A stretch of DNA of 64,000 nt from Pelomonas nitida (GCF_043555975.1 NZ_JBIGIA010000003.1:307356-371355); one strand, 5' to 3'; positions 25,783-34,469 are shown, counted from the stretch's first letter. A program made the numbers and translations. Notes: generated from the sequence alone by a model not told the origin.

Positions 25783-27981
25783 TCATTCCGGTCGCGGCAG
25801 CACGAACGTGAACCTGGCGCCGCGATCCACCTCGCCGAAGGCGTCGACCACACCACCATGGCGCTCGACGATGCGCCTCACGCTGGCCAGGCCGATGCCG
25901 GTGCCTTCGAAGGCCTCGCTGCCGTGCAGGCGCTGGAACACGCCGAACAGCTTGTCGACGTACTTCATCTGGAAGCCGACGCCGTTGTCGCTGATGGACA
26001 GGCCCACGCCGCGCTCGTCCTGCACCGGCACGATCTCGATGCGTGCCACCTCGCGCGTGCGGCTGTACTTCACGGCGTTGCCGATGAGGTTGCGCAAGGC
26101 CAGTTGCAGCAGCACCGAGTCGGCCCACAGCCGCGGCAGCGGCCCCTGGACGACCCACTCCATGCGCGCCGCGTGCGGCACGCCCTCCTGCTCGGCGATG
26201 AGATCCTGCACGAGCAGCTCGGTGTTGACCCAGCTGCACTTGAGCGCCGAGCGCCCCATGCGCGAGAAGTCCAGCAGCGCATCCACCAGCAGGCCGGCGT
26301 GGGCCGACGCCTCTTTCACATGGGACAGATAGCGCCGCGCGCGGTCGCTGATGCTGGCGCCGTCGAGCTCCAGCACCAGGTCGACGAAGCCGGAGATGTG
26401 GCGCATCGGCGCGCGCAGGTCGTGCGACACCGTGTACGAGAAAGCCTCGAGTTCGCGGTTCACGCGTCCCAGTTCCGCCGCCACCTCGGCCATCTCCTCC
26501 GCGCGGCGCAGCACGATGCCGATCAGCGCGTGGCGTAACTCCAGCGCCGCATGCACCTCGGCGGCCCGCCACGGCGCCGAGCGGCCGCGCACATGCTCAA
26601 CCCAGCTGGCAAAGCTGCGCCGTGGATGCAGCCGCGCGTCCGGCGACGCGGCCTTGCGCGGCTCGCCGGCCCAGGTGATGGTCTGCGGAATTTCGGGGCG
26701 AAACCACACGACATAGTGGCGGTGCAGCGTGGAGATCGAGATCGCCAGCACACCGGCTGCCGTGTCGGCCAGGGCCGCGAACTCCGGCGCGTCCTGCGGC
26801 AACTGATCGGTGTGGCGCACCTCGCCGATGCGGCCGCCCAGCCACTGCCCGAGCGCCAGCACCGCCGCCTCGTCCGGCGTGTCGCCCACCCGCCAGCAGC
26901 GGTCGTTGAGGATGACGGCCGCGCCGCTGGCGCGCGCTACGCGCAGCAAGGGGCCGGGTTCCGCCACCAGCCGCTGCAGCGTGGCGTCGCTGTCGCCCAG
27001 GTGGGCCACCATGGTCAGCGTCAGTTCGCGCAAGCGCAACTGCTCGCTGACCTGCTCGTTCTCCTCCTTGGCCTCGATCTGCAAGGAGAGCAGCTGCCCC
27101 AGATGCTCGCAGGCCATGCGGGTCTGGTAGGGCAGCGCCAGCGGCTCGTGGTTGTGGCAAGACACCAGGCCCCACAGCTCGCCGCGCACGATGATCGACA
27201 CCGACATGGAAGCCAGCGTGCCCATGTTGCGCATGTACTCGAGGTGCACCGGCGAGACGCTGCGCAACTGCGCCTGCGACAGGTCCAGCGCCATCGCCGT
27301 CCCGGACCCATCGGCAAAACCTACCGGTACGGGCGTGTAATTCGCGTCGGGAATGAGCCGCAGATGGTTCAAGCGGTACAGCGCGCGGGCCTGCGCCGGA
27401 ATGTCCGACGCGGGGAAATGATGGCTGGCGTAGGACTCGTAGCCCGCGTCGATGGCCTGCGCCAGCACCTCGCCGTGGCCATCCGCGTCGAAGCGGTAGG
27501 CCAGGCAGCGGCCGAAGCCGGTGAGGCGCTTCATCTCGCGGGTGACGACCTCGCAGACCTCCAGCACCGACTGCGTTTGCTGCATCAGCGGCACCACATG
27601 GCGCGCCAGGCTGTAGATGGGCGCCTGCGCGCCGTGGTCGGCGATGGCCGGCTCGAGCTCCAGGTGCACCAGCGCGCCGAGGCGATGGGCCGACACGTGC
27701 AGCGTGCGGCCCGCCACGACGCGCAGCCCGAGCGACAGCGCGCCCTCGCCGTCGACGAGCGCGGCCGTCTCGCCACTCAGCGACGCGGCGAAGGCCGCGA
27801 GGGCCGGCGCCGGGGTATCGCCCAGCAGCACCGTCCAGTTGTCGCTCCAGGCCACGGGCGTGGATGCCGACGCATCGATCGACAGCAGCCAGCCATGCGG
27901 CTGGATGGCGCCGGGCACGCGGATGGGTTCGCTCGCGCAGTCGGCAACCGCAGTGACCGGGGCGCGATCGGGCGCATTCAT
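25783..27981 (-). CDS. bacteriophytochrome sensor histidine kinase (first in the operon)
   Basis: 732 aa: PAS-GAF-PHY photosensory core and a C-terminal kinase. The predicted biliverdin attachment Cys15 is in ADCASEPIRVPGAIQPHG; GAF carries FPASDIPAQAR and SCHNHEP; the PHY tongue has HPRRSF. The kinase has H-box TVSHDLRAPM, N-box RNLIGNAVKYS, G1 SDNGVGF and G2 GTGIGLASV, all canonical. It follows the heme oxygenase gene with a 4-nt ATGA overlap, so chromophore synthesis and apoprotein are coupled. It differs markedly from the second phytochrome across the whole length, so the pair is not a recent duplication. Confidence 0.95.
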   Translation of the reverse strand: MNAPDRAPVTAVADCASEPIRVPGAIQPHGWLLSIDASASTPVAWSDNWTVLLGDTPAPALAAFAASLSGETAALVDGEGALSLGLRVVAGRTLHVSAHRLGALVHLELEPAIADHGAQAPIYSLARHVVPLMQQTQSVLEVCEVVTREMKRLTGFGRCLAYRFDADGHGEVLAQAIDAGYESYASHHFPASDIPAQARALYRLNHLRLIPDANYTPVPVGFADGSGTAMALDLSQAQLRSVSPVHLEYMRNMGTLASMSVSIIVRGELWGLVSCHNHEPLALPYQTRMACEHLGQLLSLQIEAKEENEQVSEQLRLRELTLTMVAHLGDSDATLQRLVAEPGPLLRVARASGAAVILNDRCWRVGDTPDEAAVLALGQWLGGRIGEVRHTDQLPQDAPEFAALADTAAGVLAISISTLHRHYVVWFRPEIPQTITWAGEPRKAASPDARLHPRRSFASWVEHVRGRSAPWRAAEVHAALELRHALIGIVLRRAEEMAEVAAELGRVNRELEAFSYTVSHDLRAPMRHISGFVDLVLELDGASISDRARRYLSHVKEASAHAGLLVDALLDFSRMGRSALKCSWVNTELLVQDLIAEQEGVPHAARMEWVVQGPLPRLWADSVLLQLALRNLIGNAVKYSRTREVARIEIVPVQDERGVGLSISDNGVGFQMKYVDKLFGVFQRLHGSEAFEGTGIGLASVRRIVERHGGVVDAFGEVDRGARFTFVLPRPE

Positions 27982-28625
27982 CGCAGCAGCGGCGCCATCG
28001 TCAGCATCAGCGCCTCGAAGGTCTGCTCGGCGGCCCGAACAGCCAAGGCCCGGTCGGCCGGCGCATCGCCCACCTCGGCCTGGGCGAGTTCACGAAATTC
28101 CTTCCACATCGCGCCGGTGCGCTCGCCAAAGCCATGGAAATAGCTGGCGCCGCGCCCCGGCGTCAGCCCGAGATCGCGCTCGAGCCAGGGCGTGATGACC
28201 TGACCGCCCAGCGCCGAGCCTTCGATGACATACAACGCGCCGAATGCCGCCGCGAGACGGAGCGCCGGCAGGCAGCGCGCGGCGGCGGGCATCACATCGA
28301 CCGGCAGCGCGGCGGCGAGGAACTCGACGTCCTGCGCCACGAAACGGCGACGGCTGCGCGCCGCCAGCCAGCCATGCAGCCGGGTGGGCAACGCCTCGAC
28401 AAGTTCCTGCTCCCAGCCCGCCAGGAAATGCTGGAAGCCCAGCACGATGGCCGCATAGCGACGCAGCGGCATCGGCGCCTGCAAGGCCAGCAACTGCTCG
28501 ATGCGGTCATGCTGAGCCCGCGTGGCCGCCCGCAGTTCGGGCAGCAAGCCACCGGCTGCAGCCGGCTGGCGCGGTGAGGCATCCTGCCCCCAAGCAACGC
28601 CCGCCACCGTTGACGGCGGCAGCAC
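27978..28625 (-). CDS. bphO: biliverdin-producing heme oxygenase (phytochrome-linked)
   Basis: Heme oxygenase of 215 aa that opens heme to biliverdin, the bacteriophytochrome chromophore. The proximal heme ligand is His39 in RAATRAQHDRIE; the distal helix has YVIEGSALGGQVI, and YFHGFGERTGAMWKEF is a further family block. The start is a GTG immediately after the stop of the preceding regulator gene, with a GGGAGG ribosome site 9 nt upstream. The stop overlaps the first phytochrome start. Linkage to two phytochromes makes the BphO assignment stronger than an iron-scavenging HemO. Confidence 0.93.
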   Translation of the reverse strand: MLPPSTVAGVAWGQDASPRQPAAAGGLLPELRAATRAQHDRIEQLLALQAPMPLRRYAAIVLGFQHFLAGWEQELVEALPTRLHGWLAARSRRRFVAQDVEFLAAALPVDVMPAAARCLPALRLAAAFGALYVIEGSALGGQVITPWLERDLGLTPGRGASYFHGFGERTGAMWKEFRELAQAEVGDAPADRALAVRAAEQTFEALMLTMAPLLR

Positions 28626-29003
28626 CTAGCGAACCCTCCCGAGCAGCTCGCTCAGCTGGGTGTGGCTGACGGGCTTGACGACATAGGCACTGGCGCCGAG
28701 CTGTTGAGCCTCTTCGCGCACGCGCTCGTCACCCCAGCCGCTGAGCATGACGACGTCGATGCCCTGCGTCTTGGGGTCAGCCTTCACGCTGGCCAGCAAC
28801 TGCAGGCCGCTGCCATCCGGCAGGTTCATGTCGAGAAAGATGAGGTGCGGCGGGACCTGCGCGATGCGCTCGCGGGCCTGGGCCAGCGTACCCGCGGTGT
28901 CGGCGGTGAAGCCCTCGCTCTCAATGAGCAGCGACAGCACTTCGGAGGCATCCACGTTGTCGTCGACGATCAGGACGCGCGGTGAAGGAACAGCAGAAAT
29001 CAT
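28626..29003 (-). CDS. single-domain response regulator
   Basis: 125-residue CheY-like receiver. Acidic pocket VDDNVDA, phospho-acceptor Asp58 in FLDMNLPDGSG, and Lys in VVKPVSH. No output domain. It is directly followed by the heme oxygenase gene with zero spacing, so it is part of the light-sensing operon and is the operon's third protein with a receiver domain. It could compete for phosphate with the Rcp1-type protein or contact an unlinked target. Confidence 0.92.
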   Translation of the reverse strand: MISAVPSPRVLIVDDNVDASEVLSLLIESEGFTADTAGTLAQARERIAQVPPHLIFLDMNLPDGSGLQLLASVKADPKTQGIDVVMLSGWGDERVREEAQQLGASAYVVKPVSHTQLSELLGRVR

Positions 29004-29062
29004 CGGGCAATGCTATGTGAGCACGGCCTGCGGACTGAAGACCGTTACAAAGAACCAGGGCC

Positions 29063-29461
29063 CTAGGCGCCGACGTTCCGCATCCAGTCGGCCGTGCCGG
29101 CAAACGCCTCCGCGAGGCGTGCCTGCAACGCCGGATCGACGTTCGTCTCGCGCATGGCCTGCGACATGCAGGCCAGCCATTCGTCACGCTCGGCGATCCC
29201 GATACGGAAGGGCAAATGGCGTGCCCGCAGCCGTGGGTGGCCGAAGCGGCTGATGTAGTGGTCCGGCCCGCCCAGCCAGCCGCACAGGAACCAGAACAGC
29301 TTGTCGCGCGCGGCGTCCAGCGAATCGCCATGCGCCTCGCGCAGGCGGGCATAGGCAGGCTCCAGGTCCATCAGGTCGTAGAAGCGATCGACGAGTTCGC
29401 GCACGCGCGCCTCGCCGCCGATCCACTCGAAAGCAGTTGAAGGGTTCACTTCCGCCGACAT
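29063..29461 (-). CDS. group II truncated hemoglobin
   Basis: Globin of the truncated 2/2 fold, group II (TrHbO type), 132 aa. Visible elements: FEWIGGEARVRELVDRFYDL at the start, the CD region DLEPAYARLR, the E-F region FLCGWLGGPDHY and the proximal-His helix FGHPRLRARHLPF, where His of RARHLPF is the F8 candidate. The Trp of DEWLACM fits the group II TrpG8. These proteins bind oxygen, NO or sulfide. It ends 59 bp upstream of the regulator and heme oxygenase genes on the same strand, so co-transcription with the light operon is plausible. A start 18 bp further upstream is possible. Confidence 0.88.
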   Translation of the reverse strand: MSAEVNPSTAFEWIGGEARVRELVDRFYDLMDLEPAYARLREAHGDSLDAARDKLFWFLCGWLGGPDHYISRFGHPRLRARHLPFRIGIAERDEWLACMSQAMRETNVDPALQARLAEAFAGTADWMRNVGA

Positions 29462-29626
29462 GCGCAATCCGTACTGCATTCGCGGGCCGAGCGCTGGGCC
29501 GCTCCCAAGCCGGCCCGCCCTAGGCGACGTGCTCGCGGCTTGATGCCGCGGGCATCGTCGTCCCCACGGGAGAGCGACCAGGGGCGCCCGCGTTCAGCGC
29601 GGCGCGACTGGGCGAGGGGCTCCGAT

Positions 29627-30439
29627 TCAGCCAAGGAGTTTGCTGGCCAGCGCCTTGATGGCCTGGGCCGCGTCACAGCCGGGGAAATGCTCCAGCATGA
29701 GCTGGCGCTTGAGCACGGCCTGGCGCACCGCCTGATCGGCCCGCACTTCGCCCATCAGTTCGAGCTTGAAGGTCTGGCCCGGTGTCGGTCCGACGAATCG
29801 CTGCAGCACCTGCTGCAACTGCCCGCAGATGAGCCGCCCCTCGCCAACACGGTTGGCCTGATTCACGAGCAGGCCCACCTGCCGGCGCTCCTGCTGCGTC
29901 GCCAGCACCTTGATCGTGGCGTAAGCATCGGTCAGCGACGTCGGCTCGGGCGTGGCCACCACGAGCACGTCGCTGGCCATCGAGATGGCGAACAGCACGA
30001 CGTCGGAAATGCCGGCGCCGGTATCGAGCAGCACCCAGTCGAAACGGGGCTTCACGAGGTCGATGATGTGCAGCAGCTTGTCGCGGATGTCGGGCGTCAG
30101 CCGCGAATACTCCACCATGCCGGAGCCGGCCAGCAGCACGCTGAAGCCGCCGGGCGCCGGCAGGATGGCCTGGTCCAGCGTGGCCTTGTCGGTGAAGACA
30201 TCGTGCAGCGTCAGCTTGGGCTGCAGGTTCAGCACGACGTCGAGGTTGGCGAGGCCCAGGTCGGCGTCAAGCACCAGGACCTTCTGGCCGCGGGCGGCCA
30301 GCGCCGCTGCGAGGTTGGCGGTGACGAAGGTCTTGCCGACGCCGCCTTTGCCGCTGGTGACGGCCAGCGTGCGCGCACCACCGCGCACCGGGCGCGACGT
30401 GGGAGCTGCAGGGGCGGCGGAATCGTGGGTGGTGTTCAT
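29627..30439 (-). CDS. FlhG/MinD-like ATPase
   Basis: P-loop ATPase of the MinD/ParA superfamily, 270 aa, closest in style to FlhG (YlxH), which sets flagellar number and place. The deviant Walker A is SGKGGVGKTFV, switch I is LDADLGLANLD and switch II is LLDTGAGISD. The start at 30439 removes an unlikely 11-residue leader. No C-terminal amphipathic helix typical of MinD is obvious, though RQLMLEHFPG is near the end. Its neighbours (a cyclase and cheRDB) fit a motility setting. No flhF, fli or flh genes are in the window. Confidence 0.85.
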   Translation of the reverse strand: MNTTHDSAAPAAPTSRPVRGGARTLAVTSGKGGVGKTFVTANLAAALAARGQKVLVLDADLGLANLDVVLNLQPKLTLHDVFTDKATLDQAILPAPGGFSVLLAGSGMVEYSRLTPDIRDKLLHIIDLVKPRFDWVLLDTGAGISDVVLFAISMASDVLVVATPEPTSLTDAYATIKVLATQQERRQVGLLVNQANRVGEGRLICGQLQQVLQRFVGPTPGQTFKLELMGEVRADQAVRQAVLKRQLMLEHFPGCDAAQAIKALASKLLG

Positions 30440-30497
30440 CGGGAAACCTTCGTGCGACGCACGCCGGTGCATGCCCGTTGGGGTAGCCGTGCGGATC

Positions 30498-31208
30498 TCA
30501 TGGCAGGTCCTGTTGCGTATCGACGTTCAGCGGGGTGAACAACATGCCCTTTTCTTCGGCACTGACCAGGGAATCGATCTGAGGTTCGAGGCGGGTGCGG
30601 TTGCGGCCGTCCGCCTTGGCGCGGTAGAGCTGACGGTCGGCCCGCTCCGTCCACAAAAGTGTCGACGACCGCACCCATTGCGGCGCGAAAGCACCGCCCA
30701 GACTGACGGTCACTCCCAGCATCTGGCCCGGCGCGATCTCGACGCTGAGTTCGGCCACGCGCTCCCGCACCCGCTCGGCCACGATGAGGCCGACATGCGT
30801 GGCGCAGTTCGGCAAGATGATTGCGAACTCCTCGCCGCCAACGCGGGCGACCAGGTCCATCGGGCGAACCGCCTGTGCAATGGCCTTGGCAACAGCGCAG
30901 ATGACCAGGTCACCGGCGCCATGGCCATGGGTGTCGTTGACGGCCTTGAAGTGGTCGATGTCCAGGATCAGCAGCAGCGCGGCCTCGCCGGAGCGGGCGA
31001 CGCGGTCGACCTCGCGCGTCAACGCCATCTCGAAGCTGCGGCGGTTGACGAGGCCGGTCAGCGCGTCCTTGCTCGACAGGTCGCACAGGGCGTCCAGCAC
31101 CGCCTGCAGCCACGCCACGCTGCGTGGCGGCTCGTCCGGTAGCAGCGCACCGGCCTGCTGCAGCAATTGCAGGGCCTGGTCAAGATCGAGCGCCTGGGCG
31201 TCGATCAT
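30498..31208 (-). CDS. diguanylate cyclase (GGDEF domain)
   Basis: 236 aa. A short N-terminal helical region (about 1-65) precedes a GGDEF domain whose active-site motif is RVGGEEFAIILP, so catalysis is expected to be intact. The allosteric I-site RPMD lies five residues before GGEEF, predicting product feedback inhibition. There is no transmembrane or known sensory domain. The protein makes cyclic di-GMP, which switches cells between motility and biofilm. Start chosen at 31208 because the frame upstream is low in coding character and runs into the cheR promoter region. Confidence 0.9.
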   Translation of the reverse strand: MIDAQALDLDQALQLLQQAGALLPDEPPRSVAWLQAVLDALCDLSSKDALTGLVNRRSFEMALTREVDRVARSGEAALLLILDIDHFKAVNDTHGHGAGDLVICAVAKAIAQAVRPMDLVARVGGEEFAIILPNCATHVGLIVAERVRERVAELSVEIAPGQMLGVTVSLGGAFAPQWVRSSTLLWTERADRQLYRAKADGRNRTRLEPQIDSLVSAEEKGMLFTPLNVDTQQDLP

Positions 31209-31315
31209 CGTGGTGGCGGGCAAGCGGTTTTCCAAAAGGCGGCGAGGCGGCAAGCGCTCGGTAGGGCGGGGTTTTCGAGTCAGTCTATCAGCGGCACGCG
31301 CGCTCCCAGGTCGTG

Positions 31316-31352
31316 AAACAGGCACGTTCCTGTCGCCTGTTTGCAATATGCT
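31316..31352 (+). promoter_or_regulatory. inverted repeat and possible promoter upstream of cheR
   Basis: The 238-bp gap between the cyclase gene and cheR contains a perfect 8-bp inverted repeat AAACAGGC / GCCTGTTT (31316-31342), followed by TATGCT (31347-31352), a possible -10 box on the plus strand. No sigma-28-type flagellar promoter was recognised. Confidence 0.3.
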
Positions 31353-31446
31353 GGAGCGATCGGGGGCCATACCAACGGCCTGCGGTGCAGAATCGATGCG
31401 GAAACGCCAGAACTGCTGCGAGCAACCACAAATCTGATATCGAGAC

Positions 31447-32298
31447 ATGCCCGCACCCGACCTCGCCCCAGGCACCGATGCGATCGACCACGAGTTCAGC
31501 TTCAGCAAAGCGGACTTCGACCGCGTGCGCGAGTTGATCTACAAGCATGCCGGCATCAGCCTGCACGATGGTAAGCACGCCATGGTCTACAGCCGCCTCT
31601 CGCGGCGGCTGCGTGAGACCGGCCACAAGAGTTTCGCCAGCTACCTGCAGTGGCTCGAAGCCTCGACGGGCGCCTCGGGCGCGGCCGAATGGCAGGAGTT
31701 CGTCAACTGCCTGACCACCAACCTGACCTCGTTCTTCCGCGAGGAACATCACTTCCACGCGCTGAAAGACGACCTGAAGGCGTTTGCCGGCAAGGGCGTG
31801 CGGATCTGGTGCTGCGCGGCGTCGACGGGCGAAGAGCCGTACTCCATCCTGATGACCTGCAGCGAAGCGCTCGGCCCCGCTGCGTCGGTGCAACTGGTGG
31901 CGAGCGACATCGACACCAACGTGCTGGCCACCGCCCGGCGCGGTGTCTACAACGCCGATGCCCGCGGCCTGGACGCGACGCGGTTGAAGACCTTCTTCAT
32001 GCGCGGCACCGGCGCCAACTCCGGCAAGATCCGCGTGAAGCCCGAACTGCAGCGCTGGGTGGACTTCCGCCCGCTGAACCTGATGGATGCGCAGTGGCAG
32101 CTCGGCGACCCCTTTCACATGGTGTTCTGCCGCAACGTCATGATCTATTTCGACGCACCCACGCAGCGCAAGGTGCTGGAACGCATCCACCGCGTCATGC
32201 GCCCGGGCGGCCTGCTGTTCGTCGGTCATTCCGAGAACTTCACCGAATCCCGCGACCTGTTCAAGCTGCGCGGCAAAACCATTTACGAACGGGTCTGA
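31447..32298 (+). CDS. cheR: chemotaxis protein methyltransferase CheR
   Basis: SAM-dependent methyltransferase that methylates glutamates of chemoreceptors, 283 aa. The N-terminal all-helical domain contains HAMVYSRLSRRLRE. The catalytic domain contains NLTSFFREEHHF, the SAM motif WCCAASTGEEPYS, FCRNVMIYFD and GGLLFVGHSE, all family hallmarks. It is the first gene of a cheR-cheD-cheB operon (3-bp and 11-bp gaps). No cheA, cheW, cheY or receptor genes are in the window. Confidence 0.96.
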   Translation: MPAPDLAPGTDAIDHEFSFSKADFDRVRELIYKHAGISLHDGKHAMVYSRLSRRLRETGHKSFASYLQWLEASTGASGAAEWQEFVNCLTTNLTSFFREEHHFHALKDDLKAFAGKGVRIWCCAASTGEEPYSILMTCSEALGPAASVQLVASDIDTNVLATARRGVYNADARGLDATRLKTFFMRGTGANSGKIRVKPELQRWVDFRPLNLMDAQWQLGDPFHMVFCRNVMIYFDAPTQRKVLERIHRVMRPGGLLFVGHSENFTESRDLFKLRGKTIYERV

Positions 32299-32301
32299 TC
32301 C

Positions 32302-32967
32302 ATGAGTACGCCCCTCGCCTCTGCTGCCTCCGTCGGCCTCGGCAACCCGGCTGCCGTCGCGCGGGTCAACCAGCTCAAGGCCCAGCCGCGCAAGCAGGGT
32401 GAGGCCTCGTTCTTCTTCTACGACGCACATTTCAAGAACGCCGCCGTCAAGATCCTGCCGGGTGAGTACTTCGTCGACACCGAGGACCTGCTCGTCATGA
32501 CGACGCTGGGCTCATGCATCGCCGCCTGCCTGTGGGACCGCACGGCCAAGATCGGCGGCATGAACCACTTCATGCTGCCCGAGGGCAATGGCGACTCCGG
32601 CCGCTACGGCTCGTTCGCGATGGAACTGCTCATCAACGAGATGATGAAGCGCGGCGCCAGCAAGGCCCGCATGGAGGCCAAGATCTTCGGCGGCGGCGCG
32701 GTCATCTCCGGCATGAACTCGCTCAACGTCGGCGAGCGCAATACCAACTTCGTCATGGACTACCTGAAGCTGGAGCGCATCCCCATCGTGTCCAAGGACG
32801 TGATGGACGTGTATCCGCGCAAGGTGTGCTTCCTGCCCGCGAGCGGCAAGGCCATGGTCAAGCGCCTGGCGCCGACGAATACCGATGCCCTGATCCAGCA
32901 GGACAAGGCAGCCATCCAGAAGGTGCAGCCCGTCGCCAGCAGTGGCGGCTCCATCGACTTGTTCTGA
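32302..32967 (+). CDS. cheD: chemoreceptor glutamine deamidase CheD
   Basis: CheD, 221 aa, which deamidates specific Gln residues of chemoreceptors. The catalytic Cys is in TTLGSCIAAC and the His in GGMNHFMLP; the third active-site Thr region lies near GERNTNF. The N-terminal 60 residues and the C-terminal 40 extend beyond the core domain, which is common in betaproteobacteria. It lies between cheR and cheB with very short gaps. Confidence 0.95.
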   Translation: MSTPLASAASVGLGNPAAVARVNQLKAQPRKQGEASFFFYDAHFKNAAVKILPGEYFVDTEDLLVMTTLGSCIAACLWDRTAKIGGMNHFMLPEGNGDSGRYGSFAMELLINEMMKRGASKARMEAKIFGGGAVISGMNSLNVGERNTNFVMDYLKLERIPIVSKDVMDVYPRKVCFLPASGKAMVKRLAPTNTDALIQQDKAAIQKVQPVASSGGSIDLF

Positions 32968-32978
32968 GGAGGCCGGCT

Positions 32979-34067
32979 ATGGCCAAAACCAAGGTCGTCG
33001 TGGTGGACGATTCGGCGCTGGTGCGCTCCATCCTGACCGAAATCATCAATCGCCAGACCGACATGGAATGCATCGGCGCCGCCGCCGATCCGCTCGTGGC
33101 GCGGGAAATGATCCGCACGCTCAACCCCGACGTCATCACGCTGGACGTCGAGATGCCGCGCATGGACGGGCTGGACTTCCTGTCTCGCCTGATGCGCCTG
33201 CGCCCGATGCCCGTCGTCATGGTCTCCACGCTGACCGAGCGCGGCGCCGAGGTGACGCTCAAGGCGCTGGAACTGGGGGCCGTGGATTTCGTCGCCAAGC
33301 CCAAGATCGGCGTGGCCGACGGCATCCGGCTGCTGGCCCAGGACATCACCGACAAGATCCGCATCGCGGCCAAGGCCCACATCCGCCGCGCCCCGCCGCC
33401 GGCCGCGCCGGGCACCGCGCCCGCTGCGCCAGCCAAGCCGGTGACGATGGCCAGCCTCGGCCGAGCGTCCACCGAGAAGATCATCTTCATTGGGGCCTCC
33501 ACCGGCGGCACCGAGGCGACGAAGGACGTGCTCGTCAACCTGCCGGCCGACAGCCCCGCCGTCGTCATCACGCAGCACATGCCGCCGGGTTTCACGCGCA
33601 GCTATGCCGCGCGGCTGGACGGGTTGTGCAAGATCCGCGTGAAGGAGGCGCAGGACGGCGAGCGCATCCTGCCCGGCCACGGCTATATCGCGCCCGGCGG
33701 CCTCCACCTGACGGTGGAACGCAGCGGCGCCAACTACATCGCCCGCGTGCAGGACGGCGAGCCCATCAACCGCCACAAGCCGTCGGTCGAGGCCCTGTTC
33801 CTGTCCGCGGCCAAGGTCGTCGGCCAGAACGCCATCGGCATCATGCTGACCGGCATGGGCGCCGACGGCGCCCGCGCCATGAAGGTCATGAAGGACGCCG
33901 GCTCCTACAACTACTGCCAGGACGAGGCCAGCTGCGTCGTCTTCGGCATGCCACGTGAAGCCATCGCGGCCGGCGCGGCCGACGAGGTGCTGCCGCTGAG
34001 CCAAATCGCCGGCAAGGTGCTGGAGCGCCTGCGCGCCACCTCCGGCATCTCGCTCAATCGCGTCTGA
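32979..34067 (+). CDS. cheB: chemotaxis response regulator methylesterase CheB
   Basis: CheB, 362 aa: receiver domain (1-120, phospho-acceptor Asp56 in TLDVEMPRMDG), an Ala/Pro-rich linker (about 133-155) and the methylesterase domain. Catalytic residues are Ser in GASTGG, His in TQHMPPGF and Asp in TGMGADGA. When phosphorylated it removes receptor methyl groups, opposing CheR. The start at 32979 follows a GAGGAGG ribosome site. It ends the operon and converges with a small exported-protein gene. Confidence 0.96.
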   Translation: MAKTKVVVVDDSALVRSILTEIINRQTDMECIGAAADPLVAREMIRTLNPDVITLDVEMPRMDGLDFLSRLMRLRPMPVVMVSTLTERGAEVTLKALELGAVDFVAKPKIGVADGIRLLAQDITDKIRIAAKAHIRRAPPPAAPGTAPAAPAKPVTMASLGRASTEKIIFIGASTGGTEATKDVLVNLPADSPAVVITQHMPPGFTRSYAARLDGLCKIRVKEAQDGERILPGHGYIAPGGLHLTVERSGANYIARVQDGEPINRHKPSVEALFLSAAKVVGQNAIGIMLTGMGADGARAMKVMKDAGSYNYCQDEASCVVFGMPREAIAAGAADEVLPLSQIAGKVLERLRATSGISLNRV

Positions 34068-34074
34068 CGCGCAT

Positions 34075-34374
34075 TCAACGCGCCACTGCAGCGGCGGCAA
34101 GGGCCTGCGGCGCCTGAGCCTGACCGGCCTGACGCGCGCGCTCGGGTGGCAGCACGGGCTTGAAGCCATCCAGTTGCTTGGCCGTCGCCAGCGGCACCCA
34201 GACCGTCTTCCTGGGCGCCGGCGCCTGGGCGGCCATCACGCGCCGCTGCGCGCGGTCTGCGGCTGCCTCCTTCATGTCGGCGTTCTCGTCGCTGAACGCC
34301 ATGACGGCGGCCGCGCTGCTGGCGAGGGCCGCGACGAGCGGGAATGAAGCGAGGCGGCGGTGCAGTGACGTCAT
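34075..34374 (-). CDS. small exported protein of unknown function
   Basis: 99 residues with an N-terminal signal (SFPLVAALASSAAAVMA/FSD). The mature peptide is about 70 residues, Ala/Gln/Arg-rich, with no Cys or known domain. It is divergent from a GcvA-like regulator across 95 bp containing two dyads, which suggests it may be regulated by it. Unrecognised; codon bias supports it as a real gene. Confidence 0.6.
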   Translation of the reverse strand: MTSLHRRLASFPLVAALASSAAAVMAFSDENADMKEAAADRAQRRVMAAQAPAPRKTVWVPLATAKQLDGFKPVLPPERARQAGQAQAPQALAAAAVAR

Positions 34375-34393
34375 GATGGTGTCTCCCTGGAAT

Positions 34394-34438
34394 GCTGGTT
34401 ATCCTAGAAACCCAGCAATCGCCCAACAAGCGCTTGTT
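34394..34438. promoter_or_regulatory. two dyads in the small-protein/LysR divergent region
   Basis: A perfect 14-bp palindrome AACAAGCGCTTGTT (34425-34438) and an imperfect one, TGCTGGTT with AACCCAGCA (34394-34418), lie between the divergent genes. They are good candidates for the operator of the GcvA-like regulator, which starts 31 bp further on. Confidence 0.45.
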
Positions 34439-34469
34439 TCTTCACTGACTGGTCGATATTGCTTACCAG

